From Haplomitrium mnioides (lineage: Eukaryota > Marchantiophyta > Haplomitriopsida > Calobryales): 50,344 nt of DNA. Below are positions 19,076-28,289 of the stretch, one piece after another. The DNA lies in contig JBNGIS010020640.1 of the NCBI GenBank assembly GCA_049999725.1, positions 40,057 through 90,400 of the forward strand, read 5' to 3'. The notes under the pieces were generated by a model that worked only from the letters and a program-made list of their open reading frames with translations, was not told where the DNA came from and made no database searches. Position numbers and translations under genes: made by a program. Positions within the stretch are counted from its first letter, which is position 1. The number at the start of each line of letters is the position of its first letter.

Positions 19076-21587
19076 TATCAGCCAGTGAAATGAGGCGCTA
19101 ATGAAGATTTCTGGACATCAAAAGTAGCATTGGAACATTTCCCCACTCTTAGATGTTAAGATACTCCAGAAGTAATGGAAAATCTCATATCAGTCAGTGA
19201 GAGCGGGTCGCCTACTTATCCAATCCGAAGGGCGAAATCAAAACCAGAACAGGGAAGACTAGGTACTCGCCAGAATTGTTTACACAAAGGAAGATGGAGG
19301 ACCGGGTGAGGAAGACTCATGGGGACGGGACAGGATTGACGATGCAGGACCAGAAGAGAGGAGCTCTAGGTAAGCCGTGAGGCTCAAACATTACGTTCGG
19401 GACAACATTTACAAGCAAAAGCAAGAGAAAGGGAAGGCGCCATAGCATGCTAGAAGCAAAGGATTGGGAGAAGCAGGGAGAATGCAACGACCTTTGTAAA
19501 GTAACAACGACACCATGGATTGGGGGACGCTCCGTCTCCCCAAGCGTTGACGGGCTTTACTAAGGTCCGAAACCACTTCGACCTACGAACGATTACTTTG
19601 GCAGAATTCTGCAGTGAGAGTTAGGGGGTGTCAGAATCCCCTTTGACGGAATATGTTGGACAAAGCCCCATCGGGTTGAGTCAACTTTGGAACCAGGCAG
19701 TCAAACACACCGGTCCAACTTCCCCTTTGAAAACGGCAGCGGATGGCATACCTCGGAAAGGGGCACTTCGGATCGGTCCACAGTCAACTTCGGAGCAGTT
19801 CTATGGTCAACTTCAGAGCAGTCCTTTCGTCAACTTCCATGCAATCTTGTGGTCAACTTCGGAACCAAGACCCTCAATTCGATGTTTCAGTTGGAAGCGG
19901 TAGTCCAACTTCCACCTAGAAGATGGCGGCGGACGGCGCTCATCGGAAAGGGTCAAACTTCGAGGTTGACCATCAGAGCTTATCTTCTGCGGAGGACTTT
20001 TTCGAATCTAGGCCTAGTTTGTCATCTTGCGGGTCTGTGCCAAGTTCAGCTTCATCGGATCATATCTCTTTGGAGATTAGCTTCAGATCTCCTCCAACCT
20101 TACTTCTTTGGATGCCTACTTCGGAGCTGCATTGGCATTACCTGTTTCGGACCAGTTCTTTGGATCAGACCTGCGGAACGATAACCACCTCACCTTCATC
20201 GGCTTACTTCTGCAGATCAGTCTTCGGATCTCTCTTCAGAACGTACTTCTTTAGAACCACTTTGGATTGTACAGACATGTGTCACCGCATCAAGAAACCG
20301 TTACTAGCTGGAAAAATGGCCAAAATATGAGGGAAACAAGATATGCTTTGGAAGGATACGTGGGGGAGTATAGATAGGCTCGCTTCGACGTTTGAGGGGT
20401 TCATGCTAATGAGAGGTGTGTGAAAACAACCTCGGACGAGAGGACGAAGCGAGGGAGGGAGGAGAGACTTCCAATGAGGATTTACTTGGAGCGAGTGGAC
20501 TTGTGCACAAGGGCTAGCAGGGGTGGAGGTGGACTAGAGGGGCGATGAGAATTGTTGGGCAGGGAGCTCTAGAGGCTCAAACGATCCAAGTGTACTCATC
20601 CTTGTAGGTGGACCAGCATTCGGAGATGAATTGACATTAAAAGAGGAAGGGAGATCTTTCGGTCCTGAGTTCTAGAGAGGTTTCCAAGGGGGATCTTGGG
20701 GTCGTCTCAGCATCGTTTGTGCAGGAGCATCAATCCCTGAAATGCTCGGAGTGCGTCTCTAGTCTTAACTCTTAAGTGGAGCCAAGAGAGGAGTGGTTGC
20801 GTTAGTGTCTACGCACTGCACAAAAGATCCAATCGAGGTTCAAGGTGGAGTGGGGTGGCTAGCAGTCGAGAGGACTATCTTCTAGAGGTGGAAGTTAAAG
20901 AAGACCTCTTTTGATCTTGAGGAAGTAAATTCAAGGCTTCTCGCGAGGGAAGTTGAAAAACTATTTGGACAGGGTGAGGAAACGAAGGAGTGTGGGACTT
21001 ATGTGGCTAAGTGGAGAAGTCCACTGCTGAACGTCAGACTTAGAGGCATTGAGATCGCTCAGACTCAAAAGGCTCGTGGTGAAGTGTAGTGTGTGTGTGT
21101 GTGCGCTGTGTTAGGTAGATTCGTCTCTTTTGGACATCCTCTTCCTTTTGGGATTTCTTGTCTCTTTTTTGATTTCTTGCAAAGTACTTCCGATTCGGAG
21201 CAACTCAGGATTTCAGCTTGAGAAGAACCAAGGAAGGTACCACTTAGAGGGGATAGGACTATAGGCCAGACCCTTGTATTTCGTCTGTTGAACCATGAGT
21301 CCATTTTGTAAGCAAAGTGTGTGGGTCCATTCTTGGATTCCTGAAATATTCTTCAGATTGGAGACCAGATGTACTTTGGATGTGTATGTAAATAAGCAAG
21401 ATTGGTTTTTTTAAGTGATTGTGAATAGGTGGAAAGGTTTGTAAGGTGAAGTGAGGATTCCTTAAGACCTCAAAGAGATAACTTGGATGCGGGGCCATCT
21501 TGTAAAAGAACCTAAGGCCCGATATGCCACCCCTTTCTTCCAAATTGGCACCTTAAGGGGGTTAAGGCCTAAAGGAGGGGGCTGACA
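19076..21587 (+). mobile_element. Solo gypsy LTR (LTR-C) with CCACC target duplication
   Basis: A single 2,512-bp LTR with no internal region, ends TATCA...TGACA (canonical TGTCA with one change). It is flanked by CCACC at 19071-19075 and CCACC at 21588-21592, a perfect 5-bp duplication. LTR-B sequence resumes on the right, and LTR-A shows the uninterrupted form (GAAAGGACCACCAGAATA). Contents: LTR start, CTTCGGA-type array at 19640-20260, weak TATA at 20376, U5. Solo LTRs arise by recombination between the two LTRs of one element. Confidence 0.9.
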
Positions 21588-22769
21588 CCACCAAATTATG
21601 GTGAACAAGCGTAGTCCTCCTTACTACCATGAGATGCAAAAATAAGAACGACTAAGAAAGGGTCGGAATGGAAAGCCAAGATCAGGGGGAAACAAGTAGG
21701 GAGTATAGATTGTCTCACTATAACATGTGATGGATTGATTATCTTGTACAAGGAATGCAGCTAGAGACAAGAGAGTGGATTCTAGTGTTGTTTCACTTGA
21801 AGTGAGTGAACTCATGCGAGAGGGCTATCAAGGGTGGAGGTGGACTAGAGGGGCAGTAAGAATCGCAGAGTAGGATGCTCTAGAGGTTGAGGCGATCTAG
21901 GTGTACTCATTCTTGAAGGTGGGCCAACATTCGGAGGTGGATCGATACTTGAAATAGAAGAGGATTCCTTCGGCATGGAATTCATGAGAGGCAGCCAAGG
22001 GTAGTTTTTGGTGTCATCTTGGAGTTGGTTTTGCAAGAGCATCAATCCCAAAAATGTTTGGAGGGCGTTATTGGTTTAAACATTCAAGTGGAGCTAAGAG
22101 AAGAGTGGCCGTATTAGTGTCCCCACATTGCGTGGAAGATCCAGTCAAAGTTCTAGGTGGAGTGGGTTGGCTAGTAGTCGAGAGGACTGTCTTTATGAGG
22201 GGGAAGTTTATCTGACCTCTTCCGATCTTGTGGAAGTAAATCCAAGACTCTCTAGGCATGGAGGTGGGAAAACTATCTAGATATGGTGTGTGGGAGTGTT
22301 GATCTGTTGTTGGTGCTACGCGATTTTTGTTGTATGGCGCGTGTACATATGTTATTGAGGTCACTCAGAATAGATGGACTTATAGTGAAGTGTAGAGCGT
22401 GAGTGTTGTAGTAGCTAGCTCTATTGATTCCTAGATTAGCAAGACAAAATTGTAGTAATTGTCCCATTGGTATTGTACATTTTGCGTCTTGAGCTTATAT
22501 TATAATCAAGAAGCCTTTGTCAGTTGTAAAGTATTGAGTAGCGAAAGGTTGTGTGTTGGGTGATTGTGTGTAGAAGTGTGTGGGTTTGTTTGTCAAGGTG
22601 ATTGTCGATAAGCTGATAGGCCTCCAGAGCAAAGCTCAAGCTCGCTAAGACCTGAAAGTGATAATTTGGATTCCGGGGCCATCTCATAAAAGGACCTATG
22701 ACCTCATTGTCACCCTCTCCTTCCAAAGTGGCATCTTTGGGAGTTAAGGACCGAAGGAGGGGTGTGACA

Positions 22770-23212
22770 CAAATTTGTGGCGCTAGAAGGAGGGCAAAAG
22801 TTCACACAAGTCTAAGACCAACCCGAGACCAAGTTATCATTTTGTGCAAAAAAGACCCCTCAAGGTCGTGTCGATATAAGGTTGAAAAGCTAGGAGAAAC
22901 AAGCATCCTGTTGTGAGCTAGCTCGACGCTGAGTGGAGAGGGGTATTGACTTGTGGATAGATTTGTCCTTGCCTAGTGCTGTAATGGCCAACCCGGTGCC
23001 TCCTTCCAAACTACGAGTTCAGTTCAAGTACAAGTCATTTAAAGGGAAACCAAAGGACGATCCTCATGTCTAGCTAGACGACTAGGAGAATGACGCATCG
23101 GAAAATGGGGAGAGCCATGTGAAATTGGTGTCTTGCCAACAATATTGAAGAGAGAAGCACAACCCTAGTATAAAGATTTACCAAAAAATATGAAGAGGGA
23201 CTAAGGAGCTTT
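22770..23212 (+). pseudogene. G3 leader, primer site and gag N-terminus
   Basis: Primer site TGGCGCTAGAAGGAGGG at 22778-22794, then about 150 nt of leader, then Gag: ERGIDLWIDLSLP, VMANPVPPSKLRVQFKYKSF, KGKPKDDPHV, then YKDLPKNMKRD, a stop at 23202-23204 and GAF. The reading stops exactly at GCTTT (23208-23212), where LTR-D of G4 begins; the next Gag residues are found at 37615 after a second GCTTT. So the gag gene was cut by the G4 insertion. Other stops (two TAG) were present as well. Confidence 0.87.
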
Positions 23213-25193
23213 TGTCAGCCAGCGAATTGAGGCATTAATGAAAAAATTGGAGAAATCAGAAGCATCATTGGAGCAATTCTCTGCTTCTAAGCGTGGGGAT
23301 ACTCCAGAAGCATAGGGGTATTCTAGATCAGGGGTAGGCAGAAGGGATCATGCAAGGATCATCGAAACGCAAGAATCAGAGCTAGGATAGGGAAGAACGG
23401 GATAGTCACCAGAGGTATTTACACAAAGGTGGAAGGAGGAGCAAGGTTAGCACTAGAAGGAATGGAGGGCCGGGTGAGAAAGATCAGGGGAGCCGACAAC
23501 GATTCCACACTAGAAGAGGGAGACCTCAGTGAGAGCAAGATGCTCCATCCTTACTTTCAAGACAGCAGCTAGGGGCAGTAACAATTGCAAGAGAAGGTGC
23601 CCCACAAGTCAGAAGCAAGGTTTGGGAGGAGAAGGGAGAGGGCAGCGACCTTCCTAAGCAGCAACGACACCAGGGTTCGGGGGACACTCTGCTTCTCCAA
23701 GCGTTGACGGGCTTTATCGGGGTCCTAACCCACTTTGGACTACTAAAATACTGCTTGGTAGAATCCCGCGGAGAGTATCGGAGGAGAAGTCGGAATCCCC
23801 TCCGAAGGAGTGCACGGATAGAGTCCCATCAAAGATAGGTAAACTTCAGACACAATGATTCCGCGGTCAACTTCAGATTCATCAGTCCGTGGAATACTTC
23901 GGACCCATCCGTTGATCAACTTTGGAAACTTAGATCAATGCGGCGGTCCTACTTTCCCTTTGAAAATGGCGGCAAACAGCGCACTTCGGAAAAAGGTCAA
24001 CTTTGGATCAGTCCACGGTCAACTTCGGAATAGACACTTCGGAAAGGGGTCAACTTTGGAACAGATACTTCAGATTGTACTTCTTCAGATCAATCGTTGG
24101 CTTGTACAGATAGGTGTCATCACATCAAGAAGCCATACTAACTAAATAAACAGCCAAACAGGGGGAAAACGAGAGAGGCTTGGAAGGGTACATATAGGGG
24201 GCAGATGCTCAGTCGCGGGGCGGACACATTGGGATTGAAGTCTTGATCTTGAAACTAATAGTGGAATTAACGAAGCATGGATGTATACTAGGGCGTGCAC
24301 ATATGCATTATTGCAGACATTGCGAGTCAAGAGGCTGAGAGGGAGATCGAAGGTGTCATTGAAAATCTTCTGCAAGAGGATAGTGAGGGACGGGGAGCCT
24401 GCTCTTTGATCTTTTGATTGAAGCGAGTGAACTTGCATTCGGGGGTCAAAGGAGTGGCGGTGGACTGAATGGGTGCTGAGAATTGCTAAGTGGCAGGCTC
24501 TAGAGGCTAGGGCGATCCAGGTCAACTCATTTTGGAGGGTGGACCAACGTTCAGAGGTAGATCGACACTCAAAGAAGAAGCAAGTGCGTTCGGTTTGGAC
24601 TCGTGAGTTGGGATTGTGCAAGAGATTCCGCCCAGTGACATCAAGAGGGTGTTGCTAGTTGCATTTCAAGGGAAGTCAAAGGCAAGAGGTGGTTGTGTTT
24701 GTGCCCACACTATGCGGAGAAAATCCGATCGAGGTCTTGGGTGGAGTGTGTCTAACAGTCGTGAGGACTGCCTTTCAGGAGTGGAAGTTAATCTGACCTC
24801 TTCCAAGCTTGTGGAAGTGACTCCAAGCTCCTCTACGACGAAGGGTATAAACTAGCGGTGATGTGTTCGTGAGTGGGTAGGCTGAAGTGTGATGCATTGC
24901 GAGGAGACTTTGGTGGTGTCGGGAGTTGCTTGCCGATGGTGCTATACGCTTCTATCAAGTTCATAGTGTAGATTTGTTTTTATGCTTTGTCGTATAGTTG
25001 TGAATAAGTCTCAGAGGCGTCGTAGAGATTGGTGTTAAGGGAACGCGCTGCCAAGAAGCTCACGGGCATTAGTACCTACAAGAGATAAATCAGGGTCCGA
25101 GGCTGTCTCATAAAAGGCCATGTTAAACCGTGTCGTACCCCTCCCGTCGGAATAAGCTCTTCTTGAGCTAAGGCTAAAGAGAAAGGTGTGACA
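23213..25193 (+). repeat. LTR-D, 5' LTR of G4
   Basis: 1,981 bp, TGTCAGCCAGCG...GGTGTGACA. Compared with LTR-E it lacks about 300 bp near 25027, where GGCGTCGTAGAG joins ATTGGTGTTAAGG. It contains the CTTCGGA/GTCAACTTCGG array at 23830-24080, a block shared by all family LTRs at 24210-24620, and the U5 end from 25030. Antisense open frames across 24142-24621 overlap similar ones in LTR-E, but I see no protein family in them. Confidence 0.88.
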
Positions 25194-25201
25194 TAGTTTT
25201 T

Positions 25202-25218
25202 TGGTGCTAGAAGAAGGG
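25202..25218 (+). promoter_or_regulatory. G4 primer binding site
   Basis: TGGTGCTAGAAGAAGGG, 8 nt after the LTR end at 25193. It has two differences from the G3 site at 22778-22794 (TGGCGCTAGAAGGAGGG), both transitions. Confidence 0.75.
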
Positions 25219-25353
25219 CCAACGGTTTGCAGGAACCTGAGACCAACCCGAGACCAAGTTATCATCTTTTGTACAGAGGACATGAAGGTCGCATCAAAAC
25301 ATGGGTGATAAGCTACGAGAAAAAGAGCATCCGGTTGTGCTAGATGAGAAAGA

Positions 25354-25925
25354 GTGGAGAGGGGTATCGACCTGTGGGTAGAGTTGTCCTTACCTGCTTC
25401 TCTAATGGCTCACCCGGTACCGCCTCTAGTACTACGGGGGAGATTTAAGTACAAGCCATATAAGGGACGACCTAAGGATGACCCTGATGCATGGCTGGAC
25501 AATCAGGAGAATGGGGCGGAGGCCAACAAAGAGAGTTACCTGATTTTGGGTATCCTGCCCGTTGTCTTGAAGGGAGAGGCCTAGCCGTGGTATAAGGACT
25601 TGCCAAATCAGATCAAGAGGGATTGAGAGGCGTTTAAGGTTGTGTTCGTGTCCGAGTTCCAACAGATTGGAGAGGAGACCGAGGTCTTGATTAAGATGGG
25701 GCAGCTACAGATGCGGAAAAGGGAATCACTGAGAAAATTCCTACAAAGATTCTAGAAAGTGGCACAGAAGCTGAACCCCCCGACCAGTTACGGGATGCTG
25801 ACTTCGTGGTTTTTGGCGGCTTTGCCGAAGAATATAGGAACGTGGGTATGACATACCAACCCCCAGACCTTGGAAGCTGCAGTGAGTGCTACGAAATTCC
25901 ATGTAAGAGCCTCTGTCACGAGTTC
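25354..25925 (+). pseudogene. G4 gag, capsid part
   Basis: Begins ERGIDLWVELSLPASLMAHP, then GRFKYKPYKGRPKDDPDAWL, a first stop at 25582 (EA-stop-PWYKDLP), a second stop at 25624-25626 (KRD-stop-EAFKVVFVSEF), then QIGEETEVLIKMGQLQMRKR, ESLRKFLQRF, a third stop, KVAQKLNP and MLTSWFLAALPKNIGTW. This is the Retrotrans_gag capsid domain, which would assemble the particle. Start: either the Met at 25354 or the Met before AHPVPP at 25405; the homologous Met in G3 favours the second position as conserved. Three stops in about 170 codons. Confidence 0.85.
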
Positions 25926-26303
25926 GAGGAGGAAAACACAGATTAAGTACAAATTGGACTAACAGTGAGGAGGAGTCAGACGAGAGTTCGGCCTCCACCT
26001 CGAGAAGTGATGAGGAAGCAGACACCAGCAACTCTGATGAGGATAGGTCAGCCAGAAGAAAGAAGAAACGAAAGGAACAGAAGAGGAGGGATGTCTGGAT
26101 TGGAAGGATCAGCGCACTCATCATTGGGAGGGAAAAAGAAGCAACAAAAGAGAAACCCTGATAAGGAACCCGAACCAGAATCTTCTGGAAGAGAAGGTGG
26201 GAAGTTGAATGAGAAGGTGGAGGAGTTAAGTGCGAAAATGGGGGCCATGCACATACTCCTTATAGGAATAAAACCAGAGAGCAAGCCAAGGCCGACTGGA
26301 TGA
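25926..26303 (+). pseudogene. G4 gag, charged spacer
   Basis: Ser/Glu/Asp-rich then Lys/Arg-rich spacer between capsid and zinc knuckles. Readable parts in two frames: SDESSASTSRSDEEADTSNS with DEDRSARRKKKRKEQKRRD, then after a shift near 26120, KEPEPESSGREGGKLNEKVE and ELSAKMGAMHILLIGIKPE. G1 has the same order at 8190-8480. The basic cluster might bind RNA or act in nuclear entry; this is inference. Confidence 0.7.
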
Positions 26304-26820
26304 GTAGGGGTCTGGTGCATTAAGTGCAAACAACACGGCCACTCTCTTCTAGAGTGCCCCGTGGAGGCTCATGCTATCCACTACGTGAGGGAAGAACCCC
26401 CAGAATACATGCATGAGGAGGTTGAGTATGTGCTCGAAGAGGCCCCGGAGACGCTGTACCATGTCAGTGGTGGACCTCGCACAATTTTGAGCAGACCCAC
26501 AAGGGCAGAGGTAGGGCAATCCAGCGATTAGGTGGCTGGTAGGCCTCAGCGAACGACCATCATAATCTGCTAGAATTGTGGTCAGCTGAATCACATATCC
26601 CCGAATCGCCTAGAGCCACAGAAGCAAAACAATGGGGTGCCCTATGCGCTCTGCTTCCAATGTAACTCCAAGGGACATGTGGCGATGAATTGCCCGCTCA
26701 ACAAGAGACCAGAGTTGGGCCCAAATGCAGGGGAAAATTCCCCCACCACCCCCACTGGAGGTGAATGTGATAACGCTAGACTAGGAGCTAGAAGTAAGGG
26801 GCGGACAGAAGGAGGAGGAA
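26304..26820 (+). pseudogene. G4 gag, triple CCHC zinc knuckle region
   Basis: Three knuckles in one frame. Knuckle 1 at 26316-26357: CIKCKQHGHSLLEC, intact. Knuckle 2 at 26568-26609: C, stop (TAG for Trp), NCGQLNHISPN with the last Cys now Arg. Knuckle 3 at 26652-26693: CFQCNSKGHVAMNC, intact. An acidic linker with YVREEPPEYMHEEVEYVLEE separates 1 and 2 by 210 bp; knuckles 2 and 3 start 84 bp apart, the same spacing as in G3. A shift after about 26780 separates this from the next segment. Confidence 0.87.
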
Positions 26821-27222
26821 GCCGAGTTGCCAGGCTGGGACCCACCCCCCTTCGAGGACTGCTATTGGGTGATGACACAAGCGAAAACCCGAAATCGGAA
26901 AAAGGAAAAGCATAGGAAGGGGCTTGGAGCTGAGAAGGCAAAGGATCCCGAGTCGTTGTCTGATAGCAATTCTGATTACCAGAGGGACAACCCCAAATGG
27001 TTCCACCAAAGGCAACAAGAGGAGGTAAAAAGACAAGTGGAGGCCATGGATGCAACAAAGGAGAGGTATGCAGCTATGGAAACTTGGGAGGAAGTTCGGA
27101 GGCAGCAGGCCTCAAAAGATCCTTAGAAGAACAAGGAAGCGGTGGCAGTCCCGATCGAGGTGGCCAAGCCTGTCCCCTACATCATTCAAGTGGATGTCTG
27201 AGATTGCCCAATCAAGACAACG
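26821..27222 (+). pseudogene. G4 gag-protease linker, coiled-coil-like
   Basis: Open at 26827-27126: WDPPPFEDCYWVMTQAKTRN, many Lys/Arg, AKDPESLSDSNSDYQRDNP, then a Gln/Glu/Lys/Arg-rich run (FHQRQQEEVKRQVEAMDATK) that looks like a short coiled coil. A stop after QQASKDP is followed by AVPIEVAKPVPYIIQVDV, another stop, and DCPIKTTVGQLIKDSPLYRR leading into protease. No enzyme motif is present. Confidence 0.7.
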
Positions 27223-27660
27223 GTGGGGCAATTGATTAAAGACAGTCCGCTATATAGAAGGCAATTGAGAGAACTATTGATGGGACCAAAGAGGCAGAGG
27301 CGCCTTGCCCGGGTGGGCACCATAGCTGATCTAAGCTTGGTCTATGAAGACAAGGGTGCCTTAGAAATTGATATTCAGATCGCAAGTTGTGCGCTCTCAC
27401 TGGTGCTAGTGGATGGAGGAGCAGTGGTCAACATCATGATTGAAGAGACCGCACATAGGTTTGGATTCAAGGAATTTCAGCCCACCGCTCAAATCATGAG
27501 ACTGGTTGACGGATCGTAGGTGAAGCCGTTGGGAGCTCTAATGCAAGTACCCACCACCATCGGAGGTGTGGAATTCATATTGAATTATCTAGTGATGCAG
27601 CCAGCACGACCTTCTCCTTACCAGGTTCTAATTGGAAGACCGTGGTTGTACGACACCAAG
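27223..27660 (+). pseudogene. G4 aspartic protease
   Basis: The 98-residue open piece 27223-27519 starts within the linker and carries the protease: EDKGALEIDIQIASCALSL, then VLVDGGAVVNIM with Asp64 and EETAHRFGFKEFQPTAQ. The usual catalytic D-S/T-G-A is D-G-G-A, a loss of the conserved hydroxyl residue. After a TAG it continues VKPLGALMQVPTTIGGVEF, NYLVMQPARPSPYQVLIGRP. It would have cut Gag-Pol. A frameshift near 27660 leads to the next piece. Confidence 0.85.
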
Positions 27661-28207
27661 TCTTGCACAATTGGGGAAACTCTACTCTAATGTTCGGACC
27701 GAAGAGGATGGTGGTTCATTATGGGGCAATACTCCCTGAGGGGGAAACGCAGCCTGAGGTAGATTATGACAACAAATGGTCGGAAGACGAGGCTGAAACA
27801 ACGTGCCACTACTGGATCCAGTTGGATGACGAGGTACCAGACGAAAGTCCGGCTGGGGAAGTCGAAATGGAGATTGGTCAAATAGACCTTATGAGAGGGA
27901 CAATAGTAGGACCCAATTTGGAAGACATGGTCTGACCATCGGAGAAGAAAGAGAAGGTGAACCTTGAGTTAGAAGGGGAGTTGAAGTTCCACCACCAAGG
28001 CATAAGCGGGACGAAGCTAGCCTAGGGAGGAATGCGTATGGCAACCGTGGAGGGAGGAAATGAGCCGCTTAGGAGGAACAAAGTGGGGATAGTAAGAGAA
28101 GCGCAACATAAGGAGGTTGTCGTACCAGAAGGCCAAAAATTCCATGTAGGGGCTGAGTTACCAATGGCTGAAGAGAGAGCCTTAGTTTGGACCCTCACAA
28201 ACTTCAG
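27642..28207 (+). pseudogene. G4 protease-RT linker, cut at LTR-F
   Basis: Open piece 27642-27935 contains NSTLMFGPKRMVVHYGAILP, EDEAETTCHYWIQLDDEVPD and EIGQIDLMRGTIVGPN; then stops, then RMATVEGGNEPLRRNKVGIV, QHKEVVVPEGQKFHVGAELP and ALVWTLTNFSD. This matches G1 residues 1-145 of the 6937-6101 piece. Coding similarity ends at about 28207, and the following bases are antisense LTR sequence, so the frame that runs on to 28376 is chimeric. Confidence 0.8.
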
Positions 28208-28289
28208 TGATGAGTCTCTCTCACAATACTTCACACGTTGGCCTACCCACTCACGTACACATAACCAACTAGTTTATATCCTCCGTCAT

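Larger units (their letters stand above)
17492..22769 (+). repeat. LTR-B, 5' LTR of G3, split by solo LTR-C
   Basis: Two parts, 17492-19075 and 21593-22769, joined in register once LTR-C and one CCACC copy are removed (total about 2.8 kb). It starts at GAGGCACTAATG, lacking the first 16 or so bases of the family LTR, and ends GGTGTGACA at 22769, followed 8 nt later by the primer site. The first part holds the 39-bp repeat array; the second holds the U5 end. It directly abuts the end of LTR-A with nothing between. Confidence 0.82.

Noticed and set aside
18310-19093. Plus-strand open frames with 26-residue repeats in LTR-B that look like a repetitive protein
   Set aside because: The DNA has a 39/78-bp period, a multiple of three, so several frames stay open at once and give equally periodic peptides. 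No sign that one frame is favoured.
21078-21104. Short GT-rich run as a microsatellite
   Set aside because: Only about ten dinucleotides with interruptions, within LTR-C; not worth a separate feature.
24142-24621. 159-residue minus-strand open frame in LTR-D, echoed in LTR-E (36284-36762) and LTR-A (16566-16811)
   Set aside because: The similarity follows from LTR homology. The frames differ in length and are broken at different places, with no protein family or start context; treated as by-products of LTR sequence.
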